Below, in pieces: positions 1-7,673 of a DNA stretch of 64,000 nucleotides; position 1 is the stretch's first letter; each line of letters opens with the position of its first letter. The stretch comes from Halomonas dongshanensis (GTDB taxonomy: Bacteria; Pseudomonadota; Gammaproteobacteria; Pseudomonadales; Halomonadaceae). Under the pieces are notes generated by a model. The model saw only the letters and a list, made by a program, of their open reading frames with translations, searched no databases and was not told the DNA's origin. Made by a program: the position numbers and the translations under genes. The stretch spans positions 1-64,000 of the forward strand of contig NZ_JAJISC010000005.1 in NCBI RefSeq assembly GCF_024790395.1. Reading direction: 5' to 3'.

Positions 1-66
1 GCACGGTGTGGAAGCGCTGCAAGGCGTTGAGCTAACGTGTACTAATGGCCCGTGAGGCTTGACCCT
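1..66 (+). rRNA. rrl: 23S ribosomal RNA, 3' end (partial)
   Basis: The first 66 bases match the 3' terminus of bacterial 23S rRNA, including the conserved segments GTTGAGCTAAC, GTACTAATG and CGTGAGGCTTGACC. The gene begins upstream of the window. The 3' boundary is set by comparison with the E. coli 23S end and may be off by a few bases. An 83-base spacer separates it from 5S rRNA. Confidence 0.95.
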
Positions 67-149
67 ATAACACCCAAGGGGTCGAGGGGTAAGAACACGA
101 CGGATACGCGAGACGATCACGTGTCAGCATGATAGACGTTACCAGTTAC

Positions 150-266
150 GCCTGACGACCATAGCGTTCGGGAACCACCTGATCCCATGCCGAACTCAGT
201 AGTGAAACCGCTCAGCGCCGATGGTAGTGTGGGGCCTCCCCATGCGAGAGTAGGTCATCGTCAGGC
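150..266 (+). rRNA. rrf: 5S ribosomal RNA
   Basis: About 117 bases. The core CCATGCCGAACTCAG and the segment GCGCCGATGGTAGTGTGGGG are diagnostic of 5S rRNA. The terminal helix is visible as GCCTGACGA at the 5' end pairing with TCGTCAGGC at the 3' end, which fixes both boundaries to within a base or two. It is the last gene of the rRNA operon and is followed directly by an intrinsic terminator. Confidence 0.97.
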
Positions 267-275
267 ACTTATTAG

Positions 276-307
276 AAAACCCCGAGTACTCTGTGCTCGG
301 GGTTTTT
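276..307 (+). terminator. rRNA operon intrinsic terminator
   Basis: AAAACCCCGAG and CTCGGGGTTTT form an 11-bp stem with a 9-base loop followed by a T run, starting 10 bases after 5S rRNA. It is a textbook Rho-independent terminator ending the rrn operon. The remaining bases up to the next gene at 422 must hold its promoter; I see no clear consensus there. Confidence 0.93.
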
Positions 308-421
308 GCTGTGGGTGCGATTTAGCTTTAAGCGCCATACTGGGTTGCCGTTGGAGGATGGTATGATGCGCCCACAGAAAATCGCAGCCGAAAAAAGCGG
401 CACATTAGATGAAGGTGGGGC

Positions 422-1513
422 ATGGGGAAGGTGGGAAACGACAAGCTAGCGCAAGGGCAACCTACAACGTGGTTGGTGTACTGTCGCCCGGGCTTTGAAA
501 GCGATGCATTGGCAGAGCTCGAGCATCATGCCGAAGCCTATGGCATGGCTACTGTGCCCAAGCGTGGCGAGGGCTGGGTGAGCCTTGAAAGCCAAGATGG
601 CGAGCCAATCAATGGGTTGCACCGACAGGCGGCTTTCGACAGGCTGATCTTTGCCCGGCAAAGCCTTATCGCGCTGCCTATGCTCGTGTTGGAACGTGAA
701 GACCGTTTAACACCGTTGCGCGGCGCCATTCAAGCGAGCGGCTGGAGCTTCGAGGAGATCGTCCACGAAGTGCCTGATACTAACGATGGCAAGGCGCTGG
801 CGGGACTGACCAAGGCCTTGGCCAAACCCATGGCGAGCATACTCAAGAAAAGTGGCGCTCTGCGGCGCAAGGCGGGCGGGCGTCGGTTGCACCTTTTCTG
901 GTCTTCGGGCGAGTGCGTGCATGTGGCCATGAGTTTCCCGGGTAACCGCAGTGAGCTACTCAACGGTATCCGCCGCCTCAAGTTTCCCAGCCGTGCCCCA
1001 AGCCACTCGACGCTGAAGCTGGAAGAGGCCTGGCACGAGTTCGTCCCGCGCGATGAGTGGGAGGAGCGCTTGGGCTCGCATATGCAAGCTGCCGACTTAG
1101 GGGCTGCTCCCGGCGGCTGGACCTGGCAGCTAGTACATCGAGGCATCTACGTCTACGCCATCGATAACGGGCCCATGGACCGCCAACTGATGGACTCGGG
1201 CCAAGTAGAGCATCTCAAAGAGGACGGCTTCGTTTGGGAGCCGCCCCAGCGCCTTGATTGGCTGGTGTGCGATATCGTCGATAAGCCCATCCGCGTAACC
1301 GCCATGGTGGAGCGCTGGCTCGAACGGCGCTGGTGTCGTGAGGCTATCTTCAATCTCAAACTGCCCATGAAGCGGCGTTGGGAAGAAGTAAACAAATGCC
1401 TGGGCCGACTCGAAGCCTCTTTGGGGCAAGCGGGCGTGCGCGCCACCCTTCGCTGTCGCCACCTCTATCATGATCGCGAAGAGGTCACGGTGCACGTTAG
1501 GCTGCTCGACTGA
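422..1513 (+). CDS. rlmM: 23S rRNA (cytidine-2498-2'-O)-methyltransferase RlmM
   Basis: 363 aa; E. coli RlmM is 366 aa. It uses S-adenosylmethionine to 2'-O-methylate C2498 in the peptidyl-transferase region of 23S rRNA. The N-terminal part (CRPGFES, about residues 21-27) corresponds to the THUMP-containing RNA-binding half. The Rossmann methyltransferase half has the SAM motif DLGAAPGGW near residue 225 and NLKLPMK near 310, which carries a catalytic lysine. The C-terminus YHDREEVTVHVR is nearly identical to E. coli. The chosen ATG follows AAGGTGGGG; the first 15 residues have no E. coli counterpart, so a slightly later start is possible. It lies beside the rrn operon whose product it modifies. 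Confidence 0.95.
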   Translation: MGKVGNDKLAQGQPTTWLVYCRPGFESDALAELEHHAEAYGMATVPKRGEGWVSLESQDGEPINGLHRQAAFDRLIFARQSLIALPMLVLEREDRLTPLRGAIQASGWSFEEIVHEVPDTNDGKALAGLTKALAKPMASILKKSGALRRKAGGRRLHLFWSSGECVHVAMSFPGNRSELLNGIRRLKFPSRAPSHSTLKLEEAWHEFVPRDEWEERLGSHMQAADLGAAPGGWTWQLVHRGIYVYAIDNGPMDRQLMDSGQVEHLKEDGFVWEPPQRLDWLVCDIVDKPIRVTAMVERWLERRWCREAIFNLKLPMKRRWEEVNKCLGRLEASLGQAGVRATLRCRHLYHDREEVTVHVRLLD

Positions 1514-1570
1514 GTGTCTGAACTGAGCGAGCGTCTAAAGCGTATATTGGAAAAGAGGGGCAGGCGTTTT

Positions 1571-1858
1571 TCAGCGCGCGGACTGATAAAGTCGGACCGT
1601 TTCTTCTTCGCAGAGTAGGGGGAGAATACGCTGCATGGCGATAGCGCGGGCCTCGCTTGTGTACCAAGCTTTCCATGCGCGCTCATCGCGCCACCGCGTC
1701 ACCATCAGCCGCTGATCGGCGCGATCGAGCGCCACCAAGGTCTCGCCGCCGATGAAGCCGCTAACGCCGAGCGAAGCGTGCATGGCACTGCGTGCAGCGT
1801 TTTCATACTCCTCTTCGAGGCCTGGCATGATACGCCGTTCGATGATGACGTTGAGCAT
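1571..1858 (-). CDS. antibiotic biosynthesis monooxygenase (ABM) domain protein
   Basis: 95 aa, the length of a single ABM ferredoxin-like domain. The N-terminal strand MLNVIIERRIMPGLEEEYE and the segment VTRWRDERAWKAWYTS are typical of this family of small dimeric alpha/beta barrels, which includes quinol monooxygenases such as YgiN and heme-degrading IsdG-like proteins. No residue seen assigns a substrate. ATG follows an AAGGG-type ribosome site. It is divergent from tusA, with 48 bases between the two start codons, so both promoters must be compact or overlapping. Confidence 0.75.
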   Translation of the reverse strand: MLNVIIERRIMPGLEEEYENAARSAMHASLGVSGFIGGETLVALDRADQRLMVTRWRDERAWKAWYTSEARAIAMQRILPLLCEEETVRLYQSAR

Positions 1859-1906
1859 GATGCTATACCCTTAATTTATACCCTTGAGTCCTAAACGAGA
1901 CGAGAC

Positions 1907-2158
1907 ATGGCCGACGATAACGACACTCTGCCCACAAGCGATGCAACCCTCGACACCAGCGGGCTCTACTGCCCGGAGCCCATCATGATGATGCACAACA
2001 AGGTGCGCGATATGGCTTCCGGGCAGGTGCTCGAGGTGACGGCCACCGATCCGGCCACTACGCGCGACGTGCCCAAGTTCTGCCAGTTTCTTGGCCATAC
2101 GCTTCTAGATGAGCGCCACCAAGATGACACTCACGTTTACCTCATCCGCCTGGCCTGA
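1907..2158 (+). CDS. tusA: sulfurtransferase TusA
   Basis: 83 aa, matching E. coli TusA (81 aa). TusA accepts persulfide sulfur from IscS and passes it to TusBCD for 2-thiouridine synthesis on tRNA. The conserved core LYCPEP (cysteine near residue 25) holds the catalytic Cys, followed by the family signature DPATTRDVPKFC. The sequence aligns with E. coli TusA nearly end to end. It is monocistronic and divergent from the ABM protein gene. The other SirA/TusA-like family (YeeD/YedF) fits less well because of the DPATTRDIP-type motif. Confidence 0.93.
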   Translation: MADDNDTLPTSDATLDTSGLYCPEPIMMMHNKVRDMASGQVLEVTATDPATTRDVPKFCQFLGHTLLDERHQDDTHVYLIRLA

Positions 2159-2174
2159 ACGCTTGGCTAAAAGC

Positions 2175-2870
2175 TCAACGCTCTGGCATCACCATAAGTG
2201 CCAGCGCGTCGAGCGTGGCCGGGTCCTCGTCCAAGATTCGGTTGGCGATATGGCGCTGGAAGAAGTAAACCAGTTTATGGCGCGTTTGAGCACTATATAA
2301 GCAGTCGTCGCTAGGCAGAATAGGGGTTAAGCAGGGCTTGGTCTCATCGGCGAGTAGGGCATCGATATGCCCATCGCTATAGAGCCGCCAGCCGTGAACC
2401 TGCTTGAGGTGCCAAGGGTGATCGGGGTGATCCATGCAGAGTGCGTGGGTACCCAGCGTATCGGGAAGCTGCTGGATCAGCGTTGGCTCACTTGCCTCCT
2501 CGTACTCGAAGTAGTCGGCGGCGGCGAGCAGCTCCTGATATTTATGCTCAGGGGGTAGGGTGCAGATATCGTCGATTTCTGGATCGCGATAGCCAACGAA
2601 GCGGCCGCTTTCGGACTGCTGCAGCTCGTGACACACCGCGAGGGTATCCATCCAAGGCACAAGCGCCACGATCTCGTCCTGACCGCGTAGCCCCCAAGCC
2701 AAAATCGGCATACCGTAGTAGCTCTCCGGGTCGGAGGCCAACTGATACACCATCTCCATTCCATCGAGTTCAGGCGCCAGGCGAACCAAGCGTTGCTGTG
2801 CCTGATGGCGCTGACGAACGCTTTCCAGATCGATGACCTGGGCAGAGCGGGGTGACAAGGATGCGCCCAT
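2175..2870 (-). CDS. conserved hypothetical protein (unrecognised)
   Basis: 231 aa, soluble, rich in acidic and aromatic residues; no signal peptide, membrane segment or catalytic motif seen. I start at the ATG at 2870, because GGAGGGA lies just upstream with good spacing; a GTG at 2897 would add nine residues. The body has an N-terminal segment ending near SARQRHQAQQ-like basic residues and a C-terminal part with HKLVYFFQRHIANRI. It converges on tusA (16-base gap) with no obvious terminator between. I do not recognise a family and infer no function. Confidence 0.7.
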   Translation of the reverse strand: MGASLSPRSAQVIDLESVRQRHQAQQRLVRLAPELDGMEMVYQLASDPESYYGMPILAWGLRGQDEIVALVPWMDTLAVCHELQQSESGRFVGYRDPEIDDICTLPPEHKYQELLAAADYFEYEEASEPTLIQQLPDTLGTHALCMDHPDHPWHLKQVHGWRLYSDGHIDALLADETKPCLTPILPSDDCLYSAQTRHKLVYFFQRHIANRILDEDPATLDALALMVMPER

Positions 2871-2981
2871 GAGTCCCTCCAAATGCTGCGTGGCCACGAT
2901 ATCGACAGGTCTGCCTAACCAACTGTCGTTTATCTCACCAATAGCACAGGTTACCCAAGAGGTTAAGGGGGTGGGGCGTTT

Positions 2982-3986
2982 TTAATCCTCATCGCAAGGC
3001 TGAAAGCGTGCTCGCGCTTGCTCGTGCTGCTGTCGTGCCGCGAGAAACTGCGCCCAAGGCGCCTCCTCTTCGTCCAACGCGAGCCAGCGTCGTTGATAGT
3101 CACGCATGGCCGCGGGTGGCGTTACGGGCGAAGCGCTAAGAGCGCCCTCGACGGCGCGCAGCCAGCGCTCGGCGTCAGCCTGAAGTGTGTCCAGCCACGC
3201 CGTTTGCCAACTCGGCAGGCAGGCTGCGTTGTCATCGTAGTTGGCATCAAGATACGTCGTTGCCTCGTTAAGGCGCTGCTGAGCGAGCAGCAGCGTTCGC
3301 AGCACCTCAGCCGTGAGCGGCCGACGCTGTAGCACTTGCAGGTGGTGTTCAAGGGTCGAAGAGTCCTGCTCCCAGCGCGGGTCGAACTGGCGGCGAAGCA
3401 TCTGCTCCAGATAGTCGAGTGCAGCGAGCGGCGCTTCGATCTCAGCGAAGGCATCCGGCGGCTGAGCGTGACTGGCGCGAGCGAAGCTCGAGCGCCATTC
3501 GCTCGAATCGACCAGCGTATTCCAGCCAACGTAGGGCAACTGCTCGGTCTTGATGTGGGTGAGCTCGGCCAAGCGCGCTTGGCTCTCTTCGCTGAGCGAC
3601 GTAGGCACCTCGCTGCGCTGGCAAACGTCCAGGCGCAGCCACAGTTCGCGCTCGTAGAGCCACTGCTGGCTAGGTGGCGCAACGCGTCCTAGCTGATTGT
3701 TGCGCGCGGCTACTAACGAGGTGATCTGGCACTCGCGCAGGGCGTAGACCCCAAGCAGCGTGCCGCGTGTCTCCTCGATGGTGAAGCGCCGCGCCTGGCG
3801 CTCAGGGTAGGCGCCAATGTTGGGCGGCGTAGAGGACGTGATTGCGCCTTTGCCCAGCGCACGCTCGAGCTCGGCGTGGTAACGCTGCCAGGGGCGCTCG
3901 GCGTCGTCATTGCCGCACCCGGCAAACGTGACGAGCGCCGCCATCAACAGGGCGCCATTTAACCGCCGTTGCCAGTGTCTAAGCAC
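2982..3986 (-). CDS. DUF3080 family lipoprotein
   Basis: 334 aa. The N-terminus has a basic segment, a hydrophobic stretch and the lipobox TFAGC, so it should be exported and lipidated at Cys24. The segment CQITSLVAARNNQLGRVAPPSQ is characteristic of DUF3080 proteins in pseudomonads and relatives, whose function is unknown. Translation starts at GTG (3984-3986), overlapping the TAG stop of the upstream MATE exporter gene by 8 bases, so the two are translationally coupled. That coupling suggests an envelope role alongside the exporter, but nothing more can be read. Confidence 0.78.
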   Translation of the reverse strand: MLRHWQRRLNGALLMAALVTFAGCGNDDAERPWQRYHAELERALGKGAITSSTPPNIGAYPERQARRFTIEETRGTLLGVYALRECQITSLVAARNNQLGRVAPPSQQWLYERELWLRLDVCQRSEVPTSLSEESQARLAELTHIKTEQLPYVGWNTLVDSSEWRSSFARASHAQPPDAFAEIEAPLAALDYLEQMLRRQFDPRWEQDSSTLEHHLQVLQRRPLTAEVLRTLLLAQQRLNEATTYLDANYDDNAACLPSWQTAWLDTLQADAERWLRAVEGALSASPVTPPAAMRDYQRRWLALDEEEAPWAQFLAARQQHEQARARFQPCDED

Positions 3987-5427
3987 GCGCTTGCCGACGG
4001 CTGATGACGTAAAGCCGCCAGCCGAGGAGTAGGGCGGCTACGCTCAGCCCCGCGGTCAGACCGATCCAGTAGCCGTGGATGCCGAGCGCCTCTTCGCGCC
4101 CCCAGAGTGGCTGCGTGCCCAGCCAGTGGCCGCCTCCCAGGCCGACGAGCCAGTAGGAGAGCACGGTGATGATCATGACGATTCGTGTATCCTTGTAGCC
4201 ACGCAGGGCGCCGGCCAAATTGGCCTGCAGCGAATCGGAGAGCTGGAAGATCACCGCAATAAGAATGATCGACAGCGCCAGCGCCTGGATATCGGGGTTG
4301 GCGGTATAGAGGGCCAGCACCGGCTTGGCCAGACTCCACAGCAAGAGGCTATTGAACGCCGCTACGACGATACTCACCACGACGCCGTTCCAAGCGACTC
4401 GCTTTGCTATATCGAAACGGCGTTGGCCGAGCGTATTACCCACGCGCACGGTCAGCGCCATGCTCAGCGACAGCGGTAGCATGAACAGAATCGATGTAAA
4501 GCTTAGCGCGATCTGGTGCGCGCCGACGGTGATCTCACCAAAGCTTGCGATGAACAGCGCAATCAGCGTGAATAGCGTGACCTCGACGAAAATGGCCACG
4601 CCGATCGGCATGCCCACGACGATTAGCTCACGAATGCCCTGCCAGCGCGGCCGAACGAACCGCTGCCAGAGCGTAATATTGCGGTAGGCCGCTCCCACTC
4701 GCGTATAGAGCAGCATCGCCAAGGCCATGGTCCACATCGAGGCGGCGGTGGCGATGCCACAGCCCAAGGCGCCGAGTGCAGGAAGCGTCTGCAGCGCTTC
4801 GGGCACGCCACTTCCCAGAAGCGCAACCAGTCCATCACCGCCGTAAATCAGCAGGTAGTTGGCCGGAATGTTCACCCCGAGTCCGATCAGGCTGATCCAC
4901 AGCGCCGGGCGCGTATGGTTCATACCGTCAGAGAAGGCGCGCAGCGCCTGAAAGAGCGCAACGCCGGGAAGACCAAAGGCCACCGCCGCGAGGTATGCCG
5001 CCGACTCACGGGCGACGTGAACGGGCACCTGCATTAGCTCGAAGATCGGCATGACCGCCGTGTGCAAGAGCCAGGCTGCGACCGCGCCCAAGAGCAGCGC
5101 CAGCCAGAGCGCCTGGTGCACCGCGCCGGGAATCTCTCTGTGACGTTGGCCGCCGAGCAGATGCGCCACGATCGGCGTTAGCCCCATCAGGGTGCCGGTC
5201 ATGAACAGCATTAGCGGCGCCCAAAGGCTCGTGCCTACGGAAACGGCTGCCAGTGAGGTGGCGTTTTGACGCCCAGTCATCATGACGTCGGTCACGCCCA
5301 TACCCGCTTGGGCCAGCTGCGCACCGCAAATCGGCAGGGCCAGGGTGACCAGCGCCCGCGTCTCTGGCCAGTAGACGCGCTTGAAGTTATCGACGAAACC
5401 GCCCAACGTATGCTCCTGAATCATCAT
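3979..5427 (-). CDS. norM: MATE family multidrug efflux protein (NorM-like)
   Basis: 482 aa, the usual length of NorM-type MATE transporters, with about 12 predicted membrane segments in two six-helix halves. The N-terminal region LALPICGAQLAQAGMGVTDV and the repeated segment in the second half (IGVAIFVEVTLF) match the family. MATE proteins export cationic drugs and toxic compounds using a Na+ or H+ gradient; a Na+ coupling would suit a halophile but is inference. Two adjacent ATGs (5427, 5424) could serve as start. It is first in a two-gene unit with the DUF3080 lipoprotein. Confidence 0.88.
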   Translation of the reverse strand: MMIQEHTLGGFVDNFKRVYWPETRALVTLALPICGAQLAQAGMGVTDVMMTGRQNATSLAAVSVGTSLWAPLMLFMTGTLMGLTPIVAHLLGGQRHREIPGAVHQALWLALLLGAVAAWLLHTAVMPIFELMQVPVHVARESAAYLAAVAFGLPGVALFQALRAFSDGMNHTRPALWISLIGLGVNIPANYLLIYGGDGLVALLGSGVPEALQTLPALGALGCGIATAASMWTMALAMLLYTRVGAAYRNITLWQRFVRPRWQGIRELIVVGMPIGVAIFVEVTLFTLIALFIASFGEITVGAHQIALSFTSILFMLPLSLSMALTVRVGNTLGQRRFDIAKRVAWNGVVVSIVVAAFNSLLLWSLAKPVLALYTANPDIQALALSIILIAVIFQLSDSLQANLAGALRGYKDTRIVMIITVLSYWLVGLGGGHWLGTQPLWGREEALGIHGYWIGLTAGLSVAALLLGWRLYVISRRQARA

Positions 5428-5575
5428 CGGCCACCGTGCTCACAGGGTAAGCGCGTACCGGCCCGGTTAACCGCTATCGAAAGGGGCGCGATCATAGCAG
5501 GATGGCCGGCGTTTTACCCGCCTCGCCCGAGGCGATGATTCAGGCCGTCTGCTATCGCGGTTATACTAGCCGCTT

Positions 5576-6172
5576 TTGACCGACTCAGAGACCCTTGTGG
5601 ATCAAGACCAACGCTGGCAGCTCGCCGACATCATCGCCCTGTTCGACGGCCTTTTTGCCGACACCTATCAGACTCGCCTGATACGCGGCGCCGACGAGCC
5701 GCTATATCGACCTGCCGACGCCCAAACACCCTATCATCAGGTGATCTTTGCCCACGGCTTCTATGCCAGTGCCCTGCACGAAATCAGCCACTGGTGCATC
5801 GCGGGGGCCAAGCGACGGATGCTGGAGGATTACGGCTACTGGTACGAGCCCGACGGGCGCGATGCCGTTCAGCAAAGCGCCTTCGAAGCGGTGGAGGTGG
5901 CGCCGCAGGCGCTGGAATCACTGTTGACGCAGGCGTGCGGGCGCACTTTTCACGTCAGCGTTGACAACCTCGGCGGTGAAGCCGAGGTCGATCGCGGCGG
6001 CTTTGCCGCTAAGGTGCAGCAGCGCGCCGAGCGTTATGTCGAGGAGGGATTGCCGCTGCGTGCCGGAGCGCTCGTGGCGGCATTGGCGGCGTTTTATCTA
6101 GATGGCGCCTCTTTAGCGGATGCAATCACTCAGGGCCGCCAACGGCTCGATGCCGCCGAACGGCATTCGTGA
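5576..6172 (+). CDS. epmC: elongation factor P hydroxylase EpmC
   Basis: 198 aa. EpmC hydroxylates the beta-lysyl-lysine that EpmA and EpmB build on EF-P. The stretch FAHGFYASALHEISHWCIAG is nearly identical to the E. coli enzyme; its HExxH (His68, Glu69) is the probable iron site. YGYWYEPDGRDA and QSAFEAVEV-like segments also match. The first possible start is TTG at 5576; GTG at 5597 is an alternative, and neither has a strong ribosome site. The partner genes epmA and epmB and efp are not in the window. It stands alone, convergent with the next gene. Confidence 0.92.
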   Translation: MTDSETLVDQDQRWQLADIIALFDGLFADTYQTRLIRGADEPLYRPADAQTPYHQVIFAHGFYASALHEISHWCIAGAKRRMLEDYGYWYEPDGRDAVQQSAFEAVEVAPQALESLLTQACGRTFHVSVDNLGGEAEVDRGGFAAKVQQRAERYVEEGLPLRAGALVAALAAFYLDGASLADAITQGRQRLDAAERHS

Positions 6173-6181
6173 GAAAAGAGT

Positions 6182-6655
6182 TCAGCTATCGTCGCTGAGG
6201 CGCTGGTGCAGCGACAGCATGACCTGGATTTCGTCTTCTGGGCGCATCGGCTCCAGGCCCATTTCGTTGAATAGTTCGCTGCGCTGGCGATGCCAGTCAT
6301 CCAGATCCGGGTAGAGCGCCTCGGCCGGGGCCAGCTCGACGAAGGGGTCGAGCCCGTAGGTATCGAACAGGCGCGTCAGCGCCGCTTCGTCGTCGCCGTG
6401 GCCGTTGGTGTAGAGCGTGGCCGAGAAGTGATCGTTTTCCAGCTCGCGGATGACGTCGAGCGGGCTCACTCCTAGGCTCTCCAACTCTTCGATGGTGTAT
6501 TGCCCCATGACGTTGCTGTCATCGTCGATCCAGCTGTCGTCGGGCTGGATCAGGGTGTGCTTGACGCGACCATCGGGTAGCGACCAGGCAATGGCCAGCG
6601 GCAGACCGTCGTCGTCGCCGGTTTCGATGGCGATGAAGCCAGGGTAGGTAGACAC
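6182..6655 (-). CDS. degenerate DEDDh exonuclease-like protein
   Basis: 157 aa, GTG start with a good AAAGGAG site. No name is assigned, but the layout resembles a DEDDh 3'-5' exonuclease domain (RNase T, DnaQ epsilon). Motif I would be IAIETG (residues 8-13), where the expected first Asp is Ala9 while Glu11 remains. A middle block with PDDSW, TIEELESLGVSP and then TNGHGDDEAALTRL resembles the region leading to motif II, with an Asp in place. HQRLSD at 150-155 fits the Hx4D of motif III. It lies 12 bases downstream of tatD, itself a nuclease family, and probably in the same transcript. Loss of the first Asp suggests altered or absent catalysis. Confidence 0.6.
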   Translation of the reverse strand: MSTYPGFIAIETGDDDGLPLAIAWSLPDGRVKHTLIQPDDSWIDDDSNVMGQYTIEELESLGVSPLDVIRELENDHFSATLYTNGHGDDEAALTRLFDTYGLDPFVELAPAEALYPDLDDWHRQRSELFNEMGLEPMRPEDEIQVMLSLHQRLSDDS

Positions 6656-6667
6656 GTCCAGACTCCT

Positions 6668-7513
6668 TTAGGAAGCAGCGGGCAGGCGGAAAAAACGCTG
6701 GGCGGTGGCCGTGGTGGCCCGGCCCAGCTCGTCGGCGTCGATACCGTACCAGCGTGCGATTTCTGCATTGATCCAAGGCAGCAGCGCTGGTTCATGGCGC
6801 CTTCCCTTGAGCTTAGCGGGTAAGTTACGCGGTAGCAGGTATGGGCAGTCGGTTTCGATCATCAAGCGGTCGAGGGCAATGCTGCTAACCAGCTCGCGCA
6901 GGTGATGGCCGCGGCGCTCATCGCAGATCCAGCCGGTGAGGCCGATGTGCAGATCCAGATCGAGATAGGCGTAGAGCGCGGTTTTATCGGCGGTGAAGCA
7001 GTGAATCACCGCATCGCTGAGGCTATCGCGCCAGCTAGCGAGTATCTCACGCATGCGCTTGCTGGCATCGCGCTCGTGGAGAAAAAGCGGAAGTCCATGC
7101 TCTGCGGCCAGCGTCAGCTGCGCTTCGAAGGCGCGCTCCTGCTCGGTGGGCGTGGCGTAGTTGCGGTTGAAGTCGAGCCCGCATTCGCCCACCGCAACGA
7201 CCTTATCGTGTTGGTAGAGTGCGGCCATCTCGGTGGCCAGAGACGACGACCATTGGCTGGCATCGTGCGGGTGGACCCCCGCGGTCGCGTAGAGCCCTGG
7301 ATGCGCGTCAGCCAGCGCCACCGCTTGACGGGCGTGATCGAGATCGGTCCCCGTGACGATGAAGGTGGTGACGTTGGCCGCACGGGCGCGATCAAGTACC
7401 GCCTCCATATCCGCAGCGAAGCTTTCGTGGGTCAGATTGGCGCCGATATCCACCAGGGCCGCAGGGGAGTGAAAGCGCAGCGCTTCGGGAAGCGAGTCGA
7501 GCGGGGCAGCCAC
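6668..7513 (-). CDS. tatD: TatD family metal-dependent hydrolase / DNase
   Basis: 281 aa from the GTG at 7513, preferred because AAGGAG lies six bases upstream; a TTG at 7537 would add eight residues. The TIM-barrel amidohydrolase fold is clear: DIGANLTH (metal-site strand 1), TAGVHPHDA, VGECGLDF, PLFLHERDA, IHCFTA and ETDCPYLLP in order, each carrying the usual metal-binding His, Glu or Asp. TatD proteins are 3'-5' exonucleases acting on single-stranded DNA and RNA, implicated in repair. Paralogues YcfH and YjjV are close relatives, but ETDCPYLLPR and overall length favour TatD proper. Followed directly by the exonuclease-like gene. Confidence 0.9.
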   Translation of the reverse strand: MAAPLDSLPEALRFHSPAALVDIGANLTHESFAADMEAVLDRARAANVTTFIVTGTDLDHARQAVALADAHPGLYATAGVHPHDASQWSSSLATEMAALYQHDKVVAVGECGLDFNRNYATPTEQERAFEAQLTLAAEHGLPLFLHERDASKRMREILASWRDSLSDAVIHCFTADKTALYAYLDLDLHIGLTGWICDERRGHHLRELVSSIALDRLMIETDCPYLLPRNLPAKLKGRRHEPALLPWINAEIARWYGIDADELGRATTATAQRFFRLPAAS

Positions 7514-7673
7514 GGTAAGCTCCTTGCCAGTATGCAAAAGCGGCTAGTCTACCGGAAGTCTGCGCCTCGCGGCGACTGGCATCGGCGCGTGATGCGCGAT
7601 AGGGGCTATCTCCTCGTGTCGCCGCGCAGGGCTTGCGTTACACTGTGCGCCGAATCAATCAGGAGGATGCCGT

